Source: Rhyzopertha dominica (lineage: Eukaryota; Arthropoda; Insecta; Coleoptera; Bostrichidae). From it: a DNA stretch of 64,000 nucleotides. The notes under the pieces are model-generated. The model saw only the letters and a list, made by a program, of their open reading frames with translations. It was not told the DNA's origin and did not search any database. The stretch spans positions 372,001-436,000 of the forward strand of contig QCXZ01000001.1 in NCBI GenBank assembly GCA_025024175.1, read 5' to 3'. Numbering within the stretch: the first letter of the stretch is position 1; each line of letters opens with the position of its first letter. Both the position numbers and the translations under genes were made by a program. Shown piece after piece: positions 25,701-40,700 of this stretch.

Positions 25701-28700
25701 AGGCCGACAGACGCGGATGTGTCAATTGTAAAAGGCGACAGATGGTGAATCCCATAAATAAACGGCTAGATGGAGATCAAATAAAAATTAAGCAAGCAAT
25801 AAAGTTATTCATTGCAGAAACTAACATGGCGTACGCATGTTAGCGTAGCTGTCGTAACTGGTTGAATGTTGTATTTCTGATTACAAAACTAAAAAGTTTT
25901 TGATGGGATATGATATATAAAAATAAGAATCACAGAGATAATATGATAAATTCCATAACATTAATCTACAACTACTAAGGCAAAAACCAAAAGGAAGTAT
26001 TGCGATGTAACAAGATGATAAATCTGAATGTTGCTGGTATCTTNTGCCTCNGGAGTCTCTTCTCAATTCCAAATTTGTGGTCTCAATATGGAACGAGTTT
26101 TGCATGTCATCTTCAAGGACGGTTGGTCCCGTTACTGTTTCGACTCTGTGACTGACACAGAGATACAACCTTTCCAGTAAAAAGGTACATATCGTGCTCA
26201 ATTCCGCTATAATTCCTCCAGCCAATAATTAAACGGCCGAGTTTACAATCGTTACGGAACGTCGTCTCATCGTGCGGCACATTTCTTGGCACGGATCCAT
26301 TTGCATTGTAAATGCATTTCCAATATGTTCACGTTTGGGTGAACTTAAATTCTATAAATTATTCTGGAAGGATTTACACAGAACATTTTTTAGAATGTCA
26401 TTTTTCGGGAACTGACATTTTTTGTTCGTGTTTGACCTTGTATGTAAGTCAAGTTGTATCAAGTGGGATCAGTACATATTTTTTTTATAGGAGCTAAAAA
26501 GATTAAGATATTGTTTGTCCTATCTACCGGAACCAGCAAGAGTATCATCCACATAAAGTCTTGTCTGGGGTATTTTGTAATCTAGTATGTTTCTTATGTG
26601 TTATGCTCAAAGTATTAACATTCATAGCATTGTCCAAGAACAATTTTCTTTCAATTTTTGTGAAACGTTTTATAAATCTTGATTTATTACTTTATTGTGT
26701 GCAGCACTAATTGTTTAGGTATGTGAAAAATTTTGTTTGAACTTGTGTCGGACAAATTTTGAGGTTCTTCGTCTTTGACAAAGATTACAGGTGTAAGCGA
26801 AACGTCAGACTAATAACTTTTTGTCAGTGTTTTCAAGAGACGGCGATCTTTCCGAGAAAATATTATCTTCTAATGGGTCAGTATTTATCCGCTGTTAATA
26901 CAAGAAACTATCGATAATTCGACAGTAGCGTTTTCGCCTAAAACTATCAATATGTTCATTCGATAGCTAAAGTGGCGTATCTAATTATTTTTCCGAAACG
27001 CAAGCAGCATTTTCAATTTAAGCAATCGCGCGAACGGTTCGTCACTGGCTGCCATAAATGTCAATTAGCGGCCTAATACGTATGCTCCACAAGAGTATCC
27101 TCTTTACGGTAATGTGCACCGTCGAGAATCTGATTAACCGTTCCTCATGTGCTGTTGCAGTCAGTACAACAAAGAAATCGTTAATAACAACTCGCCTAAC
27201 TGCTGTCAAGAATGAACGTGTGAATCACATCGGGAAACATCGATTTCAAGCGTGGAACTCCAACATAAATCACGCAAAGGCTTCTGAACTACGTGTGTGC
27301 TGGAAAAACCTGCACTTAAATGGATTAGTTGCATGCAATTTTTAGTTGCACCTGCATAAAATATCTGCTAAGATCCATCACACTTTTTAACAAATTTAAA
27401 CTTGTCCATCACAATGGGTCATCGTGGATTTCGGAAACTTCGTATATTATCAGCAGCTAATTAATAACATCAATACATTATTATAGCTCATCAGTACAGT
27501 TTAGGTCTAGTGCAGACAACACGGCATAGAATGCAATGGTATGATGTAAGTAAGAATTTAGATGGCAATGCCATTTGTCAGCATTACACAGATATGAAGA
27601 TATAGTAAACATCATACGTCTCTTACATGTATGTATAAATGTCTTTATGGCACACCAGGCCTTTTAGTCCGTAAAACAGATTGTTTGCTAATGAATAAAC
27701 AGGCTTATGTTATGCACAGTACGTAGGTGGACACGTTTACATATAAATAATTATCCAAGTACTAATTAATACTTACATCAGCAATATTATACTGCAGTTG
27801 GCAAGTTATTGACTCTTCATATAAGGAAGTGAAAGGAACTGACCTTTTGATGTATTAATAATTAATCACTAAACTCAAGTGAAATGCTAGTTTGCACAAA
27901 CTTTTGTTTATTTTCGGGTAATCAAAAATTGTAACGACTACAGCCAGAAGTATACGTCAAGTTTTACGTTCAATGAGTATTCAACTTATTGAAGTAAGTT
28001 AACTATCTAGCACTATAATTTTGATTAAGCGGCCATTTCCAGAGTGCACAAAAAGTACAGTTTCTTTTTAAATTATTTAATTGAATGACAAACTTATTTA
28101 AGCGGGAATACGAAGGTTGAGGCCCTTGGTGCCATTTGACTTTGATATTTATTTTTAATTGACAAACTTTTCATTGCATTTCTTGGCTATTTCAGGTAGT
28201 ACCAGTGAGTAGTACACAGATTCAGGTACTAACAACATAATATGTTTTCAAACAGCGAGATGGGCGACATTGTGATCATTTAGGCGCAACAAGACTTCAA
28301 CGCCAGTGCTGCGGTAAGAACCTATTCCAAAACAAGACAACCCAAAAGAAAATTATTTTCAAGAATGATGCATGATCGACACCAGCACTCTTCGTCTAAC
28401 ACGCCAACATGGACNGCCTGTAGCTCGCACTGTCCAGCAGGAAGAAGCTGTGTTAAACAATATTATCAACAATCCAACAACCAATGTCCCTAGAAAAGCT
28501 AGAGATGTTGAACTGAACTGAAGCGCATAGCATTTTAAGTGAACTGAAGCGCATAACATTTTAAGAGAACAGCAACTACACCAGTATCACATCTCACCAG
28601 TTCAGAGCCTGCTGCCAGCTGACTTTTTAAGAAAAAGAACGAGATTCGTTACTTGTAATATTATACTATTTAGAGACGAAGCAACCTTGCAAGGCGGAAA

Positions 28701-31700
28701 TTTTTAATAGAAAGAAGTGCCACTATGGTCCGATGAAAACCCAAACCACACTAAAGAGCGTCACTTTGGACATTTTCAGAATATGCCTTAAGCATTAACT
28801 ATGTATTTCTTGTTCGGTCCCGTTATTGTGATACATGTATCGTATTTTTGTATGTTCCCAATATTTTGCTTTCCCCTTCCTTTCATTATTCTTATCGTTA
28901 AAACTAAATTAAAAATTCCCAGTTTTATAACTATTGCTTTATTTGTTTGTTTGTAAATAACATATAAATTAAAAAATTAGTTATTAGTTGAGGTCTATGT
29001 TCTTGCCTACGTATTTTCACTTTAAATATTTGTTACAAACTCAAAATAGCCACGAAAGACTAACAAATACAAACTTAGTCACATCCAAACTTTAAAAATG
29101 ATCATAACAATAGTTGTTTGTGTTTAATCAAAAAGCCTACTAGAAATGTTGTATAGGTACTATTATTCTGGAAAAAGGACAGATTTGCCAAGAAGTATAT
29201 AGGGGGAGGCGCAAAGTTATGACTTTTTAAAAAAGTGAATTTATTCGGTATTGAAGAGGCCCAACAAGAGCGAAACTAGTTGTTGGTTTCAAAAAGATTG
29301 ACCAAAGCAGATGATATTTATTAGAGCATGTTACTTCTGATAATAATAGCCAGACAATTCACAAAATCTGTATCATAGGTTTTGAAGATTTGTCGCTTTT
29401 TAAGGTAATGTTTCAATGTTCATAAATACAAAAACCAATCAATTTAGAGAATTTAGTGGATATTGAGATACTCGAATATTTTTTAATGATCAATGGGTGC
29501 ATTTAAAGTATGAAAAACAGTCAGTGCGTGGTGGAAATTCAAAGTCACGCTGATACAACATTTTTGAGGATAATCGGCATTAAAAAAATTGAAGTCCCAC
29601 CTAAAACCAAACGGTGTGACACTGATTGGCTGCATCTAGTCCGCTAAGTGCGTGTACGGAAGCGGAAGGCACTTATTTCCAGCTGTTGAACACGAGTCCC
29701 AAGTTCTGCCTGCAACACCATATATGTAGTGATCCGTGGCCCACAAAATGGACGTCGGAAAAAAGGGCTTGAAAATAGGATGGCCCAGTCATGCGGATGG
29801 CGAAAACTTTTTTATAACCCCGTCAATCAAGGCCCGAACGTGGAACATATCGATTTCTGATGCACGTTGGCAGCATATGCTGCCGATGCTGGAAACCGAC
29901 TGCAGCAGCTTGGCAGTTCTACAAATTCGCTTCTTGTATTATTTTGTCATTACCTACAGAAATCTGGGGCGGCCTAAATAATGAAAGGCATTTCTACGAT
30001 GAATCAATGTCGATGACGACGAAGCAAAATACAAACATTTATGCAGGCCCGCCGAAAAGTATAGATACAGTCGAATATCATATAAACTATTCGTCAAAAC
30101 TTATTGAAATTTGGTATATGCTTAAAAATATCTATCTGTGATAGACAGGCCACAGATGATTACAAATATATATCTCCATTTGTTTGGGGATACAAGGCTA
30201 AATCGATTTTTTAATGGCAAGAAATCTAAATATTTTTAAGGTCAATAACATCCTACATAAGCTTGCTGGTACAAGTTGGGGTGCAGATGCAAGAGTACTA
30301 CATACTTCTGCAACTGCCTTGCTTTATAGCACTGCTGTCTTGTCTGCAAAAAACAGTCATGACACAGGAAAAATTAACACTCAGCTGAATACTGCAATGC
30401 GACTAATCACTGGAAGAATTAAGTCAACTCCATTGCCTTATTGGCTTCGGATTCTTTCAAACATTGCTCCTCCGGAGATTCGCAGACAGTTTGCTACATA
30501 TGAAGCTTGGCAAAAATATCAATCAGCTCCTAATGAGTTTCTGATTTCCCGAGATCTGCAAGAGCTACCTACAACTCGGCTAACTTCTAGAAATCCTCTG
30601 TGGACACAAGATTTCCTTCGTGCTCCTTATACCATTGAAGATGGATGGTGTTCTGTTTGGCAACTTAAGAAACATGATATATTCAATCAGCAGCTTATAG
30701 ACGATCTTGCGGAAGAGGTAGCAGGAACTGACCTCCCAAGAAGGTCTTGGGTCCCTCTGAATCGCCTTCGCACTGGTCATGGGAAATGCAAGTTTTTTCT
30801 TAATAAATCAACCCTTCTTGTGAATGTGGAGACCCCCTCCAAACAATTGAACATATGGTCAAAAGATGCCCCCGTGCAGCATGGCCTGGTGGTTATGCGT
30901 CTATCCATCGTGTTAATGAAAGTGTTGAAGTGTTTTTTTTTCTTTCAATGCTTTTATAAAAGTCGACCGCAGTCGCGTGAAATTGGCAGAACTGTGTGAT
31001 GTATTAATGATTTTCATAAGAATATACATATATATCCTCTGTCTAATGCTGATGGCAATGCCTTTAAAGTGGGAATGTGTTTTATGTTATAATATAAAAT
31101 ACAAATATTTGAATTTCATCATGGTTTCCTTTAGCGGAAGTTATTAAACTAGCAAGAACGATATGTGTATTTAAACATTTCTATTTGCGCTAGTGCAAAC
31201 TTGAACTATTTAATGAGTTAAGATTTGGTAATCTAAATACAAGGCAGAACCCAGCAAAAGCACGTATAACATAGGTAGGTATCTCGTTTGCTCAGGACGA
31301 TAATTTTATTGTCTCATTACACTTCATGAATGCAAACATTACATCAGCATTTTGCGGAGGACACAACACAAGCGTTTACATATTAGAAGACTGTCACCAT
31401 TATAATTAACGGATGTGTAAGCGATCTTGTGAAATTTTTCACATTTTCATGCGGTTTACGAGCGAAACAGCCTTGCACGTTATTCTGCCGTGATACATAA
31501 AATAACTTTTTATATTAGAATTGTGTATGCATGCCGACTTTAAAAAGGGGCATAAATTTCGCCCGTTGTATACACAGATTTTGATATTGCCTACATCCTG
31601 GGGCATATTTACGACACCAACCTACGCTTTTGGTTTCTTCGTGCAACAGATACTATCTTTATTGCCGACGGGGGTGGTTGAAAGAACAAATATCGTAAAA

Positions 31701-34700
31701 ATGCATATAAAAAGCAAACAGCCACACCTGAGGCTAATATTGCAAGCGAGCTTTTCGCGTATGCATAACAGCAGCTTCGAACTTCACCACACCCATAATA
31801 ATAATATTGTGCCGCAGCCAACTTCAGCTTACATATAAATCGGTACGAATACTCGATTAAAATTGTTGCACATTTTTCACTAACAATTACTGGCGACTAT
31901 TGTATAACAGCATACACTAAACCGTAGTTCGTGTAAGGGAACTAATTTTGGTTTTACGTTATATTGTATTTATACAATCAAGACTCATTTACACATGCAA
32001 AAATGTATAGGTGACTCCGCAAAATGAACTCGATAACAGTTTACAGGATAGTCCAGTTATCATTTTCACCCACATTGACAGTTTACTTATGGAGAAAATT
32101 TAAGCTCGAACAAAAGTAGTAGCGATTGATGATTATTAAAAAAAAAAACAAGGACACATTTAGTTATATGAAGAACTTCATTTTTAAAACAGCTGTGATA
32201 GTCCCTGTACATAAGGCAGGCAACAAAAATATCATGAATAATTATCGACCAATATCTTTAATTTCTGGCTTAGCTAAAATAACTGAAAAGGTTTTGCACT
32301 CCAGGTCTTGGTACAAATGATGCCTTGTACTGGGTTACTAAAGAAATATACACCAATTTAAATTGTAACAAGTTAGTCCTGTCAATATTTTTAGACCTTA
32401 GAAAAGCTTTCGACACTGTTCAATTTGATATCCTATTCAAAAAAATGGAGAGATACGGGGTCAGGGGTCACAGTCTAGGGCTCTTCAAAAGTTATTTAAC
32501 TGATAGAGACCAATATGTAAGAGTATGTGATACCCAAAGTACACCCCTGACTGTAAAGAATGGTGTACCACAGGGCACTGTACTAGGACCTTTACTTTTT
32601 TTGATGTATATTAATGACTTGCTAGAGGGTACGGTAGAGTGCAAGATCTATTGTTATGCAGATGATACTGTTTTGGTTGTGAATGGTAATACTTGGGCCG
32701 AGGTAAAGAGCAAGTCTGAAGGAGTTCTCTCTGACGTAGGCCGGTGGTTGGAGTGTAACGGGCTGTCACTAAATACAGACAAAACTAAATATGTTCCATT
32801 TGCAGATAAGAATAAAACACTACCTCCATATACATCCATAATATTGCACAAAACATCCTGTGATTTAATAAATTGCAATTGTAATATTGAAATACAGCAA
32901 GTACTAAATATTAAATATTTGGGTGTACATTTTGACTCCCTCATGCGATGGAACGTTCATTGCGAACAATTATGTAATAAAATTAGGCATGTATATTTTT
33001 ATTTTAAAGAATTAAGAAACATTTTGGATAATCAAATCTGGTGACAGTTTATTACGCTTTGATACAGTCTATATTATCTCATGGTATAATAGTTTGGGGA
33101 TCCGCCAATAAAACTACAATAAAATGCGTTGAAATACTGCAAAAATCTCTTATAAAAGTAATTATGAACAAGCATCGCAGATATTCATCGGATTTCGTTT
33201 GTTTCTCTAAGTCTAATTTAAATTTTCTGTAAAAATCTTGTCTTGCATACATGTGTATGGGTTTCCTTTTCTTTAGTGATGTGCATGGTAGATATACTAT
33301 TACAAATACTTTTATTTTTTTAGATTCTGCTCAGCACATGCACACAAAACAATTATATTGATTTTTTCATTGCTCGCATACAAGCCTTTAGGCTTTCACG
33401 GTGAGATTTTATTTATTTAATACAATTTAAGTTATATTTAAAATGATGTAAATTATGTTTGAGTTTAAATAAATACCTATTATTATTATTATTATATAAC
33501 TATTCTTCAATCTGAATCGCACGATTACACGGATAATAATGTAAAGGAACTGAATCTGAATTGAACATTTTGTAATGCTCAGGAATTGTCATACTGAAAT
33601 CCATTAATTTGTGTTAGCAGCCATAACATTTTGTAGATATGAACGTAAACTTTAGTGAAGTTAATAAAAACACCGATCTTTTAAACTGGTGCCAAATTTA
33701 TACCTACACAGTAAATTTTATGGTACAATAAAATCTAAGTCAAGCAGATATAATGTAGGTACGAAAATAATTATTTTTAGGTATTAACCTATCGTTGAAT
33801 GGAATAGACGCCTAAGGTAGCACGTGTTTACAGGAACTTTCTTAGAATACTATTATTATCTCACATATCCTTTAATATGCAGTAATATCTAATAATATAC
33901 CAATAATTTAAAATGTATATAATAACAACCTTCCGAATTTTATGAGTACACTAATACCTGGCATGTTGGGTATGGGATTTTCCACATTAAAATCATTAGC
34001 ACAAAAAAAATTTTCTGCTAAGATAGCAATTTAAGGCCTATCTATTGCGTTTATTATCTTATTCAAAATCTAGTATCGACTGCCAGAAAACACATACCTG
34101 CAAATAGAAAGAAAAATTAGTATCTGTACCTAAATACTATCTCCAGCTTTACGCCCTAACACGTTTATTGCCTCTATAAGAGCAAATTTAGTTAAACCCA
34201 GTAGGAATCTAAAGATTTTGTTTCCAAAACATTTATTTTGTTGCACTGGTAGCAAAATGTTTGGCTTTTAAAGATGTATATTCCCCAGTTTGAAAACAAA
34301 ACTTATTCGTCGGTACTTTTAAAACCTTTATATGCCATTTATATACTAATATGTATGTACAATGGATCCGAAACACACATAATACAGCTTGCGCCGTTTT
34401 ATGAATGAAGGTGAGCTTTACTTCCTGAACTTTTAGATCAGTGGAACATGTACCACGCCGCTATATAAGAATACTATGAGAAATAATGTCTTCAACATTA
34501 ACGAGATATTACATAAAAGGAAATCTTTACTAACAACCATCATTAAAACGGGAACAAGGGAATAATACCTTCACGATACAATTTCGCTCACGCAACACCA
34601 AACACAGTTGTCATGAAGCTAAAACTCATTACAGTTTGCTTCAGGTAAACCGTATTAAACAGTTTTAAACGCGATTTAAATAACCAGAAATTCTAATAAT

Positions 34701-37700
34701 TTTTAGGACAACATTCGTTTTAGGTTGCAAACGACAGATTGCTTGTCCTATTTGCTCAGTGAGGAAACCGTCTTAAAGGCAAGATTATACATGCCCAGCC
34801 TAGAAACCTTGATAGAGCACACACCCACTTCATAGTTAACTTTAAATCACGATTACATATCACATTTGGAGGAAAGGTTGGGTCAGTGCTGGCACACAAA
34901 CGTTGCGACACAAATCAACTTGCCCACTTACTTCCAGGAACATGGTACATGTGTAGTTCAGCTATACTCTTGAAATACACCAACAGTGTAGGACTAAAAC
35001 ATTACCCTACCGATCTTTTTTGTATAGATAAAATTAACTTACATAGCATCACATCATAAAAAAATACTTACACTAATGAAAGTGTTACAAGTACAGCGTG
35101 TCCAAAATTTGTGTCTTTTCCTGGCTATCTTGGAAAGATACGAAAAAGGTGTAGCTATATTTTGTCACTATTAGAAGCTTTTTAAAAAAAAAGGTGGCAT
35201 AATCCTGCTTGCTCTCTTTTAGTAGCGAAACTATTGTTTATATTTTGTATCTTTTTTCACGTAATTCGAAAGTACTTGAGTAATCCACGTTTACAATTAT
35301 TGGAAATAGTTTGAAATTTAAACCTATGCCTGATCGTGTCGTTAAAATTTAGGAGACTTGCTTCGTGATTCCAGTATATACATTAATTACCTGGGTTAGT
35401 TACAAGTTTGCATACTATTTCAACCATGTGCGTGTAATAATTACTGTGTCAAAGTCTAATAAGTTGGTTGTTTAGAAAAACATCAATAAAGACTAACACG
35501 TGTGTCTGTCAATACTATTTTACATATCCTCAACCCAATCTTTAGTAGCGCAATAAACAACGTTTTATCTATTGGAAGACACTTATACAAGAAACGCAAA
35601 ATGCACAAATGTACTGAGACCAGATTGATAGTAGACGCCAATATCCGTTTGTAAAAAATTATGCCGTGACCTAAAATTTTGTATACATTAGACTATTTTC
35701 CAGTGAGAAAGAAGGCAATCAAACAAAGCCTCTTCACAACGCTATTATAGTATTTTCTTTCTCAAATCCGCTATACCACATGCACTTGCTCCAATTTTGT
35801 GGTCTCACCTTCAAATTTACCTACATTGAAAAAGAAAATTACTCTCACGCCACCAATAATACAAAGCCGTATACGATTTTTCTGCTCCATTGTTTTCTAA
35901 CCCGTGTGCTTCAAGATGAACTCTAGCGGAAATTCAAGACCTGTTTAGCATACAATCGTCATATTCCATTCGTGATCCAATTTCTCATGGTAAACAACGA
36001 CTAATAAGGTCGATCAGTTTTGTTCCTAAAAAGCAACTCAACTCCGCTGCGTCCAAATTAATAATTCCGTATGGTTTTTTGCAGTTTTCCTGCTGCATAT
36101 AAATTACGTAGCGATGAGGTCTATGAATAGGCATGATTGGACGGCACTCAAATTGACGGGAGATGCAATTGATCGCAGAAAGCATGGGGAGATATTTATA
36201 GTATGCTACTTAATATTTTTTTTTGGTCCAAGCGATTATTCCACTACTGGAAGCAGCGAAAACTGTTTTAACTATAGTTTCGGGGGAAGCTGTTTTATTT
36301 TGGCGTTGTTTATACATTAGTCAACACCTAGCACGTTAATATAATCTAGCAGGATCGAATATATAAAAACCCAGTGGCTTAATGTGATTAAAGTGCGTAC
36401 GCTACATCATTTTGCTTTTGAACGAAAGTGCATTTAAATGTTCGTTGGTCTTAACAAAAATAATCATGGAAATGGCAAAATTTAGACAGCAGTATATGTA
36501 TTGGAAGCTGTGGTAATAGTACCGAAACTACATGAATTTTATCTGAACGTATTTTCTATTTTTCAAATATAACATTTCAAATTAACAATAATGCAACTTA
36601 GACACAGCTAACACTTGGTTAATAAACGTCAAAACAAGATAGCTGATCTAACTGAACCCAAAACATCTATTAGTCTACCAAAATTTAACATTTATTAATA
36701 CCCAGAAGACACACTTGTCTGTGTAGAGTAAAAAAATACAGTAAATACATTCAAGCATAACACCTAAGTCTCTAATTTCATCACACCTGGAAAGTACACT
36801 TTCTGCGATGTTGTAAAAAAAGTTTTCCTGCTAAATGCTACAATTTTACACCTGTCAATATTTAATTCAAGTTTGTTCATGTGACACCATCTATTTAAGC
36901 TATCAATAACCTGCTGGAGAAGTAAGCAGACCGAGTAAGAACCGATAGTTTTCAGAATTTCTAAGTCAGAGGGATACATGTAAACAATGAATTTATACGC
37001 TTTAACTACATCGTTGAAAAATAATTGTGGGTCCAGGATCGAGCCCTGAACCACTCCACTGGTAGCTTTAAAGGTGTTAGGTGTGAAACCACGGTGCCAA
37101 CGAGCTGCCGCCTATCCATTAAAAAAGAATGATGTTGATTTTATTGTAGAAATCGATTGTTTAGGGCTGAATAAAATTTGTCGCAATGTTTCGACACTCT
37201 ATTATCTCTTCTTCGGTGGTAAATTCTTGCTTGTTTGTGAAGGAAGAATTAAAACTGCACTCGGATACAAATTTTAGCCATAACTCGTTAGGCAAAAAAA
37301 ATATGTTGTAATTTACTTAAGTAACAGGATGTAACTAACGCCCTGTATACATAGCGTTAAATTTAGCATTAATTTCGTAATTCTCTTGCCAAAAAACATA
37401 AAGCTGCCGATTTTCCAGACGATACTGCTTAGAATCACAAAATTATTGAGAAATTTCAAATTAAAATTGAACAACCTGTATCTCGCAAATCTGCAACATT
37501 TGCATGAGGCATGTTAAGCTCAATCACCATATTTTGGTGTGTAGTAACTCCAGTTCAGGGATTGCCTATTCTTAATGAATCACCCTGTATATAGCTAAGT
37601 GACGTCCCAATGATAGACTTTTATAATTTGACAGCGCTTGTTTTTTCATCATCGCCAACATGACCCTGTTATTTACCTCACTACTGATCTCTGAAAAATG

Positions 37701-40700
37701 ATGTTGTACTCTTAAACTGCGCTTAATAAATTAATTCCCCGCCATTACGGCAATTTTAACCCACCAGGCATTTCGGTCAATAATTAAGACCGATCTTTAA
37801 AGCACATACAATAATAAGGGATCTAATCAAAGCTCGGCGATGTAATTAGACCTAATGGAAACTGCAGGTCACGAAATGCAAAATGAGGCTCCCCTTTCAG
37901 TAATGCCGTATTTACGAGAGGCTCTAAAATCCCCTTGATTGGAAATTACGTAAGCAACAGAATTTCCACGCCACCTACGCCCGATACGATTCAGATAGTC
38001 GTCCACTCAAGGAAAAGTTACAGATACAGCAATGTTACTTTAAGGGTGTATACAAACAAGGTTATCAAGGAAATGTTAAAAATCTTATTACAATTAAAAA
38101 GAAGCCACCTAAAGGGATACCGGTGTTCACAGAACATGAAAGGTATACCATCAAAGACGTATGTCCATTACCATCATGCAATAACCATCATGTAACGTAA
38201 GCACAATGCAGAGGGAATAACAGAATTGACTTAAGTAGGCATCAGTGATCATGGTGATAGGTTTAATAATGTTAACAGTGACAGTTTACACTGTCTAACG
38301 AATTAGGCTGTTTAGAACACATGACTTTCGAAATGGTGATCGAAAGACATCGGATATCCATCACAAATGATGAGCGATGCTGGTTCATCAGATATGAACC
38401 GAATCAAGGCATGAGTCTTTCAATGTAATCTCCCTTTTAATGCTATAGCAGGTTAAAAATAACCAGCCAGAATTCTTTTCATTACCTACAACTTTGTATT
38501 AGATACTTTGAACATTGAAACCTTGAAATTACGCCAATTGTACGATCTATCTACACAGAGCTCCGCAATAATTACCAACGCATAAATTTCTCTTTAAACC
38601 ATGTGAATCTTTCGGTTCATTAAGTTAGCAACCACGACATTAAACACACCCCAATTATTACTATATCGACCTGTTTACAGGCGAGCTAGCTGTGAAAGTG
38701 ACGCAAAACGACGACACTGATACACACGACGACATGTGATTAATTAAAAAGAGCACGTCAGTTAGCAATGCGGTACTTACTAGAGCCTCCAACTAAAAAT
38801 GCCACACATGAGTCAGCTGCAGAAAAACATACCGGCATATAAAAGACCTTGGCCTTGTGCTTAGCATGCATACACGCTTTGGGACATCGTTAATATTTAA
38901 ACAGGACGGCAAATCGTTGAAATGGAAACGTGGCGATGTTCGTAAAATTCACTTTGAATATACCGATTTAAAAGGAACCTTTTAAAAAATATTGATATAT
39001 AATTTGTCATCTAATCAAAGGCACATTTACACATAATAATAATAATTACATGGTACCCAGTAGTACCTAGGAGTTACAATATAAAGCAATGGAAGTATGG
39101 ATTAATAAATAAATGAAAAAATCACTAGTGCAATAAAGGTGTACCATTCACTAAACAGGGCGTTAATAAGTAAAAAAGAAATAAGTCAGAAGACAAAAAT
39201 GACGGTTTACAAGACCATTTATAGACCAATATTTGAGAGGTGTTAAAGGGACAGAATAAGAAACGACAGAATCAGAGAAGAAGTGGAAATAGAGTCGATT
39301 AAACAAACAAACTATGGAAGAGGATAAATTAAAGTGATTCGGGCACTTGGTGAGAATGAACGAGGAAAGACAAGCAAATCTAGTGTGGGAGGCAAAAGTA
39401 CAAGGAAAGAAAAGAAGAGGAAAACATGGAACATGAGGAAGAGAAACCTCACCTGAGACAAAGCTAGAAGAATAGCAAAGGATAGGACGAAGTGGAAGAA
39501 AATAATACAAAAGACAGTAAACGAGTGAGAGACACTGCATACCTTTACACCCTATAGGTAAAAAAGGAAACTGATTATATATATACAAATTACCTATTTC
39601 AGCAGATTTACTTGCAAGCAACTTTTAATTATCTTCTAAGAAAATATATATAAAGAGCTTTAATTCCTGGAAGTTAATTATTCCTACTAACTTGCCATAC
39701 AAAGAACAAAAAAAAACTGCTAATAGGAATCAATTCCTTACTGTCGTCATTAAAGATGAAGTCACAAAAAAAGGAGGGAGGGAATGAAAAGGATTATAAA
39801 CCACTTCCATCGACCTTCGACAAAATGTTTACTGAATTTTATATCAAAATGCGAAAATATGGGTTTTTCAACAAACATATGAAAATCACCGAATGCTTCT
39901 CAAAAACCTGTTACATTAAAATGCAGATTTAGGAAACTGAAATGCATGTATAAACTGGGAAGTCACATTAAATGCATCCTAACAAATGACCTGTGTAGCA
40001 TTCTGCACTTCCGTCGTATATTTCCGGCTTTCCTCCAGCATACACAGCTATACAACAATGCACACAATGCGATCAACCAAAATCATAGTCAGTTCACTCC
40101 ACAATTTCAGTTTGATTCTCGATCGACCAAAATAACCTTATTATAGGTTGATGTTACAACCTACGCTGCAACATCATCATCTGAAATATGCACAGGTTAC
40201 ATGCACGTCCGTGTTGTATTTTAAGGTGTAGTAAGATGAATATTAATATTCAGTCAACGATTAAAGTATACATTTTTTTAATATTGCTCTATGTTTCTTA
40301 AATCATGGGTCTCATTGAATCTAAGATATATGAAAAAAAATTTACAAACGTCAATGTTGCAGTTTGAAAATCTGTCACAAACACAGCTGTTAGGAATGAG
40401 TTAAACGAAATAATTAGAACTGGGTGTTTCGTAGTTTTTTTTTTTTAATTTTGCCTAAAGCAGTAAAAAGCTACCTTAGTGCTCGACAGCTGTCACTAAA
40501 GTTACTCGTTTAATGCAGATGAGCAAAAAAAAATTATTTATGATTCCAAAGAAAAAATCCTGTTTTCTTAAGTCAGGAAGGTAGTATCCACGACTTACAA
40601 CCAATTCACTCGTTTAAAAACTGATTTAGAAAATCCTTAACAGCCATGCTGTTATGTGGAGGAACTGTAAATGAAACGCTCCACATGGACAGTATTGCAG

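Noticed and set aside
39163..39621. 152-codon minus-strand open frame rich in Phe, Leu, Cys and Ser
   Set aside because: It is antisense to a purine-rich RTE-like fragment on the plus strand, which explains both its length and its composition.
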